NCBI RefSeq assembly: GCF_951229915.1 | Contig: NZ_OX579588.1 | Span: 682,001 to 746,000 of the forward strand | Origin: Candidatus Ornithobacterium hominis | Lineage (GTDB): Bacteria > Bacteroidota > Bacteroidia > Flavobacteriales > Weeksellaceae | Direction: 5' to 3' | Length of the DNA stretch: 64,000 bases | Shown here: one piece after another, positions 17,277 through 24,324 of the stretch | Layout of the letters: the number at the start of each line of letters is the position of its first letter | How positions within the stretch are numbered: position 1 is the first letter of the stretch | Program-made: the position numbers and the translations under genes | The notes under the pieces: generated by a model | What the model was told of the DNA's origin: nothing | The model's input: only the letters and a program-made list of their open reading frames with translations | The model's database searches: none

Positions 17277-18995
17277 ATGAAGAAATTATTACTTTCTTTC
17301 GTTGTATTGCCAGGGGCTTTAGCTATGGCTCAGGTGGGCGTTAATACAGACAAGCCAAGGAGCAGCTTAGATGTAGCTTATATAGATCCGGAAGCTCCTG
17401 AGGGTGCAGGACGGGTAAACGCTAAAACTCCTCAGGGCGTTCACTTCCCGAATGTTAGCACAGCGCAGCGCTCAAAATTTGAAGATGTGAGAGAAGGAAT
17501 GATGATATATAATACCGATAAGAAGTGCCTTGAGATGTACCTTGGGGTGGAAAGCGGTGCCCACCAATGGGAATGCATCCCCAATGTAGGGAACAAATCA
17601 TCACAAAGCGTAGCAGTATCGCCAGCAAGTTTCAGCGGGCAATTTATAGGAGGCGTGGCATTATCAGACGCCAGCGTAAGCTTCAAAATTACCAACAATG
17701 GATTCTCTGAAATTAAAAATCTTGACTTATCTGATGCCGTTACGGTAGAAAATGGAGAGGGAAATATAACAGTAAATGGCGATGCCAACAAAGGCGTTAG
17801 CCTAGATGGAGGAGAAGGCAAAACTTTGACGTATACGCTTAGCGGGACGCCGCAGGCAGGTGAGCTTACGGCTAGATTTAACAGATTAAGATTAAGTGCA
17901 GAGCAGCAATTGACGGTAGGCAAAGGAAACGCAAACCTGCAAAACAAAGAGCAGTATATCGTGTCGTTTGTCCATGGTAGCACGACCATACAAGGTCAAA
18001 TAGACAATGGGGACAACCAAGTTCGCATCAAAATTCCTTACACCAATGGAAAAGGAAGTTATGATGCTGTAAGCATTAAAAAAACTGCCGCCCCAGGGCA
18101 AGATGGAGATGCAACCAAGCAAATCACGCTTAGTATCCCACCGGGGAACTTTGCAGTGCAGGGCGAGTTGACTGCGACGCTAAGCGTAGATGGGAGTTAC
18201 CAAGTTAAGCAGATGGCGCCAGGGAAAGATTATGACATTGCAACTTATGATATTGATATAAACGGGAGTACATCAAAAGTTATCATCAAAGGGATAGGCG
18301 GTATCCCAGACAGGATGTTTGGCAAAAGAACCAACGGACAATTACGTCACCAGTTTGTTTACTTGCCCGTTACCGTTACAGGAGCAAATGGTTATAATAA
18401 AACATGGCTCAACCTCAACCTTGGAGCAGAATATGCCAAAGTCAATGGATCTCATTTTAACCCGACCGTTAATAAAACAGGCGAAGCTATCCACAAAGAT
18501 GAGAAGCTCTACGGTTCATTATACCAATGGCAGAGAGCGAGTGATGGGCATGAGTTTAAGGGTCAAGGAACTACCTCACAAAAAGCCACAAGTTGGACAA
18601 ACGCAGGCAATTTGTTTATTACTGGAAGCGCTAACTGGGTAGCGAATGGTGAAAATGCATTAGGTTCAGATTTATTGTTGTGGAGAGCAGGAGGAGTTAA
18701 TAACCCTTGCCCATCTGGTTACCATGTTCCGACTGTGCAGGAGTGGCAGCAATTTCTCAATGCTGTAGGAAGTAATGTGTGGAGTCAAAATAAGTTACCA
18801 AACCTTGCAGCTGCTGGCTACCATCGCTCTCGCGGTGGTTCGCTGGGCAGCAAGCGTTCTAGCGGGTACTACTGGAGTAGCTCTGCTAGCGACAGTTACT
18901 ACGCTCACCGCATGTACTTCAGCGGGAGCTACAGCAGTATGTTCAACAACAGCGACCGAGCTTTCGGTAACAGCGTGCGTTGCCTCAAGGATTAA
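17277..18995 (+). CDS. Secreted FISUMP-domain protein, DGR target 1
   Basis: A 572-residue exported protein. A signal peptide (MKKLLLSFVVLPGALAMAQ) leads into VGVNTDKPRSSLDV, a start shared with many flavobacterial surface proteins. Residues ~110-340 are beta-rich, Thr/Ser/Gly-rich and Ig-like in character. The C-terminal ~225 residues form a FISUMP (C-type-lectin-like) domain: GYNKTWLNLNLGAEYA, LYGSLYQWQRASDGHEF, NPCPSGYHVPTVQEW, YYWSSS and GNSVRCLKD. Residues ~510-571 are encoded by VR1 and differ from the template mainly at template adenines. It is probably a surface ligand-binding protein; the ligand is unknown. No lipobox is visible. Confidence 0.88.
   Translation: MKKLLLSFVVLPGALAMAQVGVNTDKPRSSLDVAYIDPEAPEGAGRVNAKTPQGVHFPNVSTAQRSKFEDVREGMMIYNTDKKCLEMYLGVESGAHQWECIPNVGNKSSQSVAVSPASFSGQFIGGVALSDASVSFKITNNGFSEIKNLDLSDAVTVENGEGNITVNGDANKGVSLDGGEGKTLTYTLSGTPQAGELTARFNRLRLSAEQQLTVGKGNANLQNKEQYIVSFVHGSTTIQGQIDNGDNQVRIKIPYTNGKGSYDAVSIKKTAAPGQDGDATKQITLSIPPGNFAVQGELTATLSVDGSYQVKQMAPGKDYDIATYDIDINGSTSKVIIKGIGGIPDRMFGKRTNGQLRHQFVYLPVTVTGANGYNKTWLNLNLGAEYAKVNGSHFNPTVNKTGEAIHKDEKLYGSLYQWQRASDGHEFKGQGTTSQKATSWTNAGNLFITGSANWVANGENALGSDLLLWRAGGVNNPCPSGYHVPTVQEWQQFLNAVGSNVWSQNKLPNLAAAGYHRSRGGSLGSKRSSGYYWSSSASDSYYAHRMYFSGSYSSMFNNSDRAFGNSVRCLKD
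18803..18991 (+). repeat. DGR variable repeat VR1
   Basis: 189 bp homologous to the TR at 19463-19648, sharing CCTTGCAGCTGCTGGC at the left and CGTGCGTTGCCTCAAGGA at the right. I count about 25 substitutions at template A positions and about 6 at other bases, plus one extra codon in the AAC run. Typical changes are AAC to CGC, TAC, AGC, GGC or TTC. Confidence 0.9.
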
Positions 18996-19006
18996 GAGAG
19001 GGTATC

Positions 19007-19039
19007 GCTAGCCGACCCGCCGCAGGCAAGTCGGCTGGC
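19007..19039 (+). promoter_or_regulatory. Hairpin immediately downstream of VR1
   Basis: GCTAGCCGAC pairs with GTCGGCTGGC (10 bp, one G-T) around a 13-nt loop. It starts 15 bp after the end of VR1. DGR targets often carry a DNA hairpin just downstream of VR that aids homing. The sequence between VR1 and the stem (ATTAAGAG..GGTAT) also follows VR2. Confidence 0.5.
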
Positions 19040-19049
19040 AAGCGGGAGG

Positions 19050-19430
19050 TGAGGGAAATGTCAAGCGTATTCCCGCCTTTAACGGCTCCGCCGCAAAAGG
19101 CGCTTGGCAGAAAAATCACTAGACCAATTGTTCTTTGAAATATTGAGGGATTTTAAAATTATGTTTTTTACTCTTTGAGAACTGTATGATGCTACATCTG
19201 GGTATGTAAAACAGAAGCTTGAAACAGCATGAGCTAGTGCGGCAGCCTGATAGCTGAGTAAGGTGGCGGAGTGTTGTGCAGCCCTAGGGTAATGTGGAGA
19301 ATAATCTTCCAAAAAATAGAGTATTAATCCAAGCCTAAACCATCCCCCTAGGGGGTGGTATAGGTGTGCAGGGAATGCACACGCTACCAGAACATACGTG
19401 GCTGAGTAGTGAAATTAGGCTTTTTTTGCG
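19050..19430 (+). ncRNA. Structured non-coding region between VR1 and TR
   Basis: This ~400-bp stretch has no credible gene but a high density of stems. CAAGCG..CGCTTG encloses CGCCTTT..AAAGGCG with CGGC/GCCG inside (19062-19107). GTGTGCA-GGGAA-TGCACAC lies at 19364-19382, and CCCC/GGGG at ~19342-19349. A closing 8-bp stem AAGCCTAA (19331-19338)/TTAGGCTT (19415-19422) is followed by seven T, like a terminator. It is probably the 5' part of the TR transcript or a separate RNA of the retroelement. I do not recognise it as a known RNA family. Confidence 0.5.
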
Positions 19431-19462
19431 TGGCGGTGTTCGCCAGTCGCTGCTTGGCTGCG

Positions 19463-19648
19463 CCTTGCAGCTGCTGGCTACCATAACTATAACAATGGTT
19501 CACTGAACGACAGTCGTTCTAACGGGAACTACTGGAGTAGCTCTGCTAACGACAGTAACAACGCTCACAACATGAACTTCAACAGGAGCAACAGCAATAT
19601 GAACAACAACAACCGAGCTAACGGGTTCAGCGTGCGTTGCCTCAAGGA
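19463..19648 (+). repeat. DGR template repeat (TR)
   Basis: 186 bp, very rich in AAC codons when read in the VR frame (encoded text includes NYNNGSLNDSRSNGNYW and MNNNNRANG). It lies between VR1 and the reverse transcriptase. It shares both ends with VR1 and VR2, but after CTCAAGGA it continues ATAATC where VR1 and VR2 read TTAAGAG, marking the 3' boundary that distinguishes template from target. It is transcribed and copied with errors at A in known DGRs. Confidence 0.92.
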
Positions 19649-19801
19649 ATAATCTCACTTTTTGGGTAAAACCATAAGTTAATTTTAATGAAATGCAATG
19701 GTATTTCTATCTTTCAATATTTCAAGAATAATTTGTATTTCTCAATGCATCAAAAGGAGTATAAAAAAAATACTCAGAAGAAATTAAGACTTAGAATATA
19801 T

Positions 19802-19831
19802 TAGAATATACTAAGATATACTAAGAAGACA
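19802..19831 (+). repeat. Imperfect ~10-bp tandem repeats before the reverse transcriptase
   Basis: AGAATATATT, AGAATATACT, AAGATATACT and AAGAAGAC follow one another at ~19793-19831. The unit is 10 bp, so gain or loss of a unit would change frame. An ATG at 19745 is in the reverse transcriptase frame but is separated from it by a TAG at 19802-19804 in this array. Confidence 0.5.
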
Positions 19832-21133
19832 AAGGGAATTCCAAAAAGGAATTTTAAATTTAATATTTTAGAGCTTTATGCTCTTGCTAAAACTAAACAA
19901 AGAAAGCTTATCAGATTACTTTATAAAAAATTGCACGAAGCCTATTACAGTGCAAGAAAGCACAAAAGAACCAAGCCAGAACAGCTGCGCTTTGAGTATG
20001 AATATGATGCTAAATTATATGAGCTTTGTCAGCTAATTGCTACGCAACAATATGAGCCATTGCCCGCCAACGTTTTTGTGACGCGCAAGCCTGTGCACCG
20101 TGAGATTTTTGCACCGCAGTTTAGAGACAGGGTTGTTCATCACTTGATTTATAATTATTTGTATGATTACTTAGACAGAAAGTTTATTTATGACAGCTAT
20201 AGCTGCCGAGTTGGCAAAGGGACGATGTTCGGCATCGAACGGGCTAAAAGTTTTATGCGGAAAGTAAGCCGTAATTATACACAAGATGCCTATGTGCTAA
20301 AGTTAGATATTAGTGGCTATTTTATGAATATCAACAGGAAATTACTCTATGCAAAATTGCAGCAAATGATAGATTACACCGCACTGGATATAACGAAAAC
20401 AGAGCAAAAAAGTTTAGAATATTTGCTGAAAGTCAATACCTTGCACGACTCGACAAAAAATGCCATTCGCAAATCACCCTTACACTATTGGGATACAATA
20501 CCACGGAGCAAAAGTTTGTTTCACACGGCGTCTGATTGCGGATTGCCCATTGGCTCACTCACAAGCCAGCTGTTTTCAAATGTTTTTTTGAATGATATAG
20601 ACCACCGCATCAAGCAACACATCTCTCACTATGGCAGGTATGTAGATGATATGCTGCTGATGCACCAAGATAGAGAAACCCTGCGTGCGGTGATTCCTAT
20701 GGTGAATCAATGGCTGGGCGAGATTGGACTGCAGCTCCACCCAGGCAAGATCGTTTTGCAACACTACAGCAAGGGATTTTATTTTTTGGGGCAATACATC
20801 AAGCCAGGCTGTTGCTACATCAGCCGCAGGCTCAAGAAGCATATTTTTATCTTCCAAAAAGAATTAGAAGCTTATTTTGCATTACCAAGACAAAAGGAAC
20901 TAAAAGAATTGCAGTTGGTAGAAAATAAATTAAATTCGTATTTCGGTGTATTAGCCAAAGCCAATACCTACCAGTGGACAAAACTTTGGGTGGATAGATT
21001 GCCTCAAAATTTGAAGAAATACATGGATCTAGCTTATGATGAAGCAACCCAGCAAATGAAAGCGAGTTTGAAATCTGCTTATAAAATTAAAAATAATTAC
21101 ACCCGTGAGTGTTACTCATTTACCCATTTATAG
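19805..21133 (+). CDS. DGR reverse transcriptase (start uncertain)
   Basis: Copies TR RNA into A-mutated cDNA. The frame is open from 19805 without an ATG; a TTG at 19931 gives 400 residues (numbering used here). Family blocks are YYSARKHKR, RDRVVHHLIYNYL, FIYDSYSCRVGKGT, LKLDISGYF (Asp126), the DGR-specific GLPIGSLTSQ (208-213, in place of QGxxxSP) and YVDDM (237-241). The in-frame text upstream (LELYALAKTKQRKLIRLLYKK) reads like protein. A non-ATG start such as ATT or TTG between 19838 and 19931, or readthrough from 19745, is therefore likely. It overlaps the avd-like gene by 29 bp. Confidence 0.93.
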   Translation, partial: NILRYTKKTKGIPKRNFKFNILELYALAKTKQRKLIRLLYKKLHEAYYSARKHKRTKPEQLRFEYEYDAKLYELCQLIATQQYEPLPANVFVTRKPVHREIFAPQFRDRVVHHLIYNYLYDYLDRKFIYDSYSCRVGKGTMFGIERAKSFMRKVSRNYTQDAYVLKLDISGYFMNINRKLLYAKLQQMIDYTALDITKTEQKSLEYLLKVNTLHDSTKNAIRKSPLHYWDTIPRSKSLFHTASDCGLPIGSLTSQLFSNVFLNDIDHRIKQHISHYGRYVDDMLLMHQDRETLRAVIPMVNQWLGEIGLQLHPGKIVLQHYSKGFYFLGQYIKPGCCYISRRLKKHIFIFQKELEAYFALPRQKELKELQLVENKLNSYFGVLAKANTYQWTKLWVDRLPQNLKKYMDLAYDEATQQMKASLKSAYKIKNNYTRECYSFTHL

Positions 21134-21449
21134 AAGTGCCTTTAGATTCCACGTATACGTGAATGATTTGGTAGATGCCTTCCCCAAAAAATACCACTAT
21201 ACACTGGGCGCTAGAATGCGAAAAAATAATATCCAGCTGTGGGTAAATATAGAATTGGCGCTGGTGGAAAAAGAAAAAGAAAAAAAATTAAAATATTTTA
21301 AAAAAGCTCAAAAGAGAGCATTTAGGTCAAGAATTTATTTTAAATTAGCACAAACATATAGTTTGGTATCACTCAAGCAAATTTCTTATGTTTTCTTTGA
21401 ATTAAATGATGTTGAAAAACAAATGAAAGCGATAGTAAAACAATGCTAA
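21105..21449 (+). CDS. avd: Avd-like accessory variability determinant
   Basis: A 114-residue basic helical protein starting at GTG 21105 inside the reverse transcriptase gene. LPIYRSAFRFHVYVNDLVDA, FPKKYHYTLGARMRKNNIQL and a Lys-rich helix followed by FRSRIYFKLAQTYSLVSLKQ match the four-helix-bundle pattern of Avd and the related 23S-intervening-sequence proteins. Avd forms a pentameric barrel that binds the reverse transcriptase and RNA and is needed for cDNA synthesis. In the Bordetella phage DGR, avd precedes TR; here it follows the RT, an arrangement known in other DGRs. Confidence 0.82.
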   Translation: MSVTHLPIYRSAFRFHVYVNDLVDAFPKKYHYTLGARMRKNNIQLWVNIELALVEKEKEKKLKYFKKAQKRAFRSRIYFKLAQTYSLVSLKQISYVFFELNDVEKQMKAIVKQC

Positions 21450-21486
21450 AGCATCAGAATTCCCATAAAAAACCTATTTCTTTTCT

Positions 21487-21993
21487 ATGAATACGCAAGA
21501 GAAACTAAACCTGATAGATCAAGATAAGTACAATAGCTTAATATTATTCAAAGAAGGGAATTTCAGGAAGTGCTATAATGAGCATGCCATGTTTTTTGTA
21601 GAAAACGTGAAGATGATGAAAATCCATACCCGATTTTATAAAAACGTGCAAAAATATATTCATGCTATAGGCTTCCCCGAGCGCTCGGTAGGGAAGTATG
21701 TAGATTGGGTGAAAGAGGAATTTAAAGCAAAGATAGAGGAAGACACCGCAGAATACATACGCCTAGTGGCATGCCGCTGGAAGAAAAAATATCACTACAA
21801 AGTATGGGAAGAGCCACTGATACAAATAAAAGAGGGGCTCATGCTAGAGGAAAAAAGACCCAGCATAGATGGGAGTTATAAAGATAAAATCTGCACCCTT
21901 TTAGATGAATTTGCAATAGAAAAATCTACACCGCTAGAGGCTTTTCAATTTTTAATAAAGCTAAAGCATGGCATCAAAGAACCTAATAACTAA
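21487..21993 (+). CDS. MutS-domain-I-like DGR accessory protein
   Basis: A 168-residue soluble protein. YNSLILFKEGNFRKCYNEHA, and later AIGFPERSVGKYVDWVKEEF, fit the MutS N-terminal mismatch-recognition domain (compare FRMGDFYELFxEDA and AGVPxHxxxxYLxxLV). There is no ATPase domain. A MutS-like accessory gene has been noted beside some DGR reverse transcriptases. By inference it might shield or guide mismatched cDNA/VR heteroduplex. It ends the cassette RT-avd-MutS-like. Confidence 0.65.
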   Translation: MNTQEKLNLIDQDKYNSLILFKEGNFRKCYNEHAMFFVENVKMMKIHTRFYKNVQKYIHAIGFPERSVGKYVDWVKEEFKAKIEEDTAEYIRLVACRWKKKYHYKVWEEPLIQIKEGLMLEEKRPSIDGSYKDKICTLLDEFAIEKSTPLEAFQFLIKLKHGIKEPNN

Positions 21994-22148
21994 AGGACTT
22001 AAGAATTTCATTTTATATTTTATGAAAATCTAAAAGTCTAAAAATCTAAGAAGTGACGTTTTAAATAGCAAGCTGAACGCATTAAATAGAAACTGGAAAA
22101 ATTTCTAAAGCCTTTAAAAAAAAATCCCCAGCCCCCAAAAAAAATAAA

Positions 22149-22180
22149 TTTGCGTAATTCAAAAACGTGAAATACATTTG
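22149..22180 (+). promoter_or_regulatory. Promoter of FISUMP gene 2
   Basis: TTTG at 22149-22152, 20 bp, then TACATTTG at 22173-22180: a textbook Bacteroidetes promoter, matching those of genes 1 and 3. Confidence 0.8.
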
Positions 22181-22186
22181 CGGGCA

Positions 22187-22563
22187 GGTTGAGAAAAGAG
22201 AAAAATCTCAACGGAAAATTTTAACAAAAAAATAACGAAATTTTAATAAATGAAATTTGTGAGTTTCAAAATAAAGTATAAACACACACACACACACAAG
22301 TAATGAGCTAAACAACTCATTATCAATAACTTATAATAATTTTTTGCTTCCCCGCGGGAGCGAACCGCAAATCCGTGCAAGAAAATCTTGTGCGGTTTTT
22401 CTATTTTCACCTGTGTGAAAGTAGTAATTTCTTCAAAAAGAAGAGCCTCACGGGTTGGGGCTCTTTCTAAATGAAGAAGCAAAAAAAAGTTGCAAAAAAA
22501 CAGCAAAAATTTAATTAAGACAAAGAATAAATCAATAAAATATTAACCAAAAAATTAAAACAA
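22187..22563 (+). promoter_or_regulatory. Structured 5' leader of FISUMP gene 2 with (CA)8 tract
   Basis: Same order of stems as the first leader. The upstream frame begins at ATG 22250. The microsatellite at 22283-22298 has eight CA units, and the frame then stops at 22301-22303. Sequence differences from copy 1 are mostly compensatory or in loops (for example GTTGAGA/TCTCAAC here). The homology block begins at a dispersed AAGCCTT palindrome (22101-22123), as in copy 1. No gene lies in 21994-22563. Confidence 0.65.
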
Positions 22564-23637
22564 ATGAAGAAATTATTATTTTCTTTAGCCGTATTATCAG
22601 CGGTAGCGGTCACCGCCCAAGTAGGCATTAACACAGATGCTCCAGAGGCGACATTAGACATCAGAAAAAAAGACAACCAAAAAGGAGACCTGCGCATAGA
22701 AGGAGACTTGCGCATACAAGATGTTGAGGAAAAATCTATCCAATGGTTTTTAGTTTGGGATGAAAAAGACCAAAAGGTGAAGCGCACAAGCCTTTCAAGA
22801 GAGATTTCAAGGATTAAATCGGAATTAGAAAATGATGGTAAAAGAAAGCACATCCGAGATAAGCAGCCAGCCAGAGCAGATGATATCATCAATAAAATCA
22901 AGCAATGTGCACCAGAAAACATAATTTTTGATAAATTATTTGGTGTCGACGGCAAGCATGATTTTGTGTATTGCGCTACAACTGTAACTGGTACTAATTA
23001 TAATAAAACATGGCTCAACCTCAACCTTGGTGCAGAATACGCCAACATCCATAGTTCTGATTTTAACCCTACCGTTAATAAAACAGGAGAAACTATCCAC
23101 GGTGACAAAAATCTCTACGGTTCATTATACCAATGGCAGAGAGCGAGTGATGGGCATGAGTTTAGGATTAGGAATCAACCAAATACCCTAGACAAAGTCC
23201 AAAGTTGGACATACACAGGCAATTCAGCAGGGAAGTTTATTACTTCTAGCGATGGTCATTGGGTAAGTAATCCTTCATCAGACTTTAACTTGTGGCAAGC
23301 AGGAGGAGATAATAACCCTTGCCCGTTAGGTTACCATGTTCCGACTGCGCCGGAGTGGTATGAATTTTATCAGGCTGTAACAACGGGTAGCACTTCTGCT
23401 GTTTCTACTGATCAAATGTGGATACAGGATAAGTTGCCAAACCTTGCAGCTGCTGGCTACCATTACGGTAACGATGGTTCACTGTACTACGCGGAGTCTG
23501 GCGGGTACTACTGGAGTAGCTCTTCTCGCGCCAGTGACAAGGCTGACAACTTCTACTTCCACCGTGACGGCAGTGATACGGGCGACAATAGCAGCAGCCT
23601 AGCTCACGGGCTCAGCGTGCGTTGCCTCAAGGATTAA
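22564..23637 (+). CDS. Secreted FISUMP-domain protein, DGR target 2
   Basis: A 357-residue exported protein. The signal peptide (MKKLLFSLAVLSAVAVTAQ) and VGINTDAPEATLDI are almost identical to target 3. A short charged spacer (residues ~35-125, with QQ/KRKHIRDKQPARAD) follows, then a FISUMP domain with LYGSLYQWQRASDGHEF, NPCPLGYHVPTAPEW, YYWSSSS and LSVRCLKD. Residues ~294-356 come from VR2. It is shorter than target 1 because the Ig-like middle is missing. Presumably it is diversified in trans by the adjacent RT cassette. Confidence 0.87.
   Translation: MKKLLFSLAVLSAVAVTAQVGINTDAPEATLDIRKKDNQKGDLRIEGDLRIQDVEEKSIQWFLVWDEKDQKVKRTSLSREISRIKSELENDGKRKHIRDKQPARADDIINKIKQCAPENIIFDKLFGVDGKHDFVYCATTVTGTNYNKTWLNLNLGAEYANIHSSDFNPTVNKTGETIHGDKNLYGSLYQWQRASDGHEFRIRNQPNTLDKVQSWTYTGNSAGKFITSSDGHWVSNPSSDFNLWQAGGDNNPCPLGYHVPTAPEWYEFYQAVTTGSTSAVSTDQMWIQDKLPNLAAAGYHYGNDGSLYYAESGGYYWSSSSRASDKADNFYFHRDGSDTGDNSSSLAHGLSVRCLKD
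23442..23633 (+). repeat. DGR variable repeat VR2
   Basis: 192 bp with the same outer borders as TR and VR1 (CCTTGCAGCTGCTGGC and CGTGCGTTGCCTCAAGGA) and the same downstream ATTAAGAGA.GGTAT tail as VR1. It is two codons longer than TR. Many differences fall on TR adenines, but several are at non-A bases (the GACAGTCGT block and ATGs), so it may derive from an older or different template. Confidence 0.82.
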
Positions 23638-23701
23638 GAGAAGGTATTGCGAGCCTTAACTTTATCAAAATTAAGATAAAAGCAATAAAACTTTAATCTT
23701 A

Positions 23702-23742
23702 AAAAAACATAAGCATGAAAGTAAATCGTGCTTATGTTTTTT
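23702..23742 (+). terminator. Intrinsic terminator after FISUMP gene 2
   Basis: AAAAAACATAAGCA pairs with TGCTTATGTTTTTT across a 13-nt loop, ending in a T-run: a strong 14-bp stem 65 bp past the stop codon. Confidence 0.85.
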
Positions 23743-23822
23743 CATTTTATAGTGTTTTTTAAAAAGTTTAGAAGAAATAATTCCTTAAAACAAATGAAAA
23801 TTTTTAAAGCCTTAAAAAAAAA

Positions 23823-24320
23823 TCATAGGAATTTACTCGCCCAACTATCTTTCAACTTTCGCTTCCATTGGTGGCGGAATTGGTATAAATCTGAAATGCT
23901 ATTATCATACACCAAAGCATCTGAATTGATTTCTCCATTTTTAAGCATCATCTTAAATTGATGCAGTTTTTCTACTTTTATTTCTGAGTTTTCGGTAGCT
24001 TTCCATGCGACCAGCATTCGGTTGGTTAAGGGATTTTCTATTTCTCTCTCTAAACCTTGCATAAATCTCATTAGTGAATCAATTGAACAGCCAGAAGCGC
24101 CAGCCTTGCTTTCGTCTACGCAAATTACAATAAAGCGACTCTCTAGCAGTTCAAACCCAGCATGTAGATCACTTCCGTGGGCTTGCCACTGCGAGATGAA
24201 TGAATTTAAGGCTTTACGAGCGAGCTCTAAAACTTCTTCTTGCAAGGGATTTTCTGCCATGAAAATCCAAACTTTACTGTTTTCATCAAAGGATAAAAAG
24301 TGGCTAAAAATCTTTTCCAT
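23823..24320 (-). CDS. Conserved hypothetical protein downstream of a CCG-domain Fe-S protein
   Basis: A 165-residue soluble protein without recognisable motifs apart from KAGASGCSIDSLMRFMQ, where a Cys sits in a Ser/Gly-rich turn. It is separated by 4 bp from the upstream Fe-S gene, so it is in the same operon. Similar pairs occur in other Flavobacteriia, where this protein is often given an unsupported ABC-transporter name. I assign no function. Its 3' end abuts a dispersed AAGCCTT palindrome at 23799-23820. Confidence 0.7.
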   Translation of the reverse strand: MEKIFSHFLSFDENSKVWIFMAENPLQEEVLELARKALNSFISQWQAHGSDLHAGFELLESRFIVICVDESKAGASGCSIDSLMRFMQGLEREIENPLTNRMLVAWKATENSEIKVEKLHQFKMMLKNGEINSDALVYDNSISDLYQFRHQWKRKLKDSWASKFL

Positions 24321-24324
24321 TTTT

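Noticed and set aside
17441..17989. 182-codon reverse-strand frame within target gene 1
   Set aside because: A shadow of the real forward gene, which has a signal peptide and a recognised domain.
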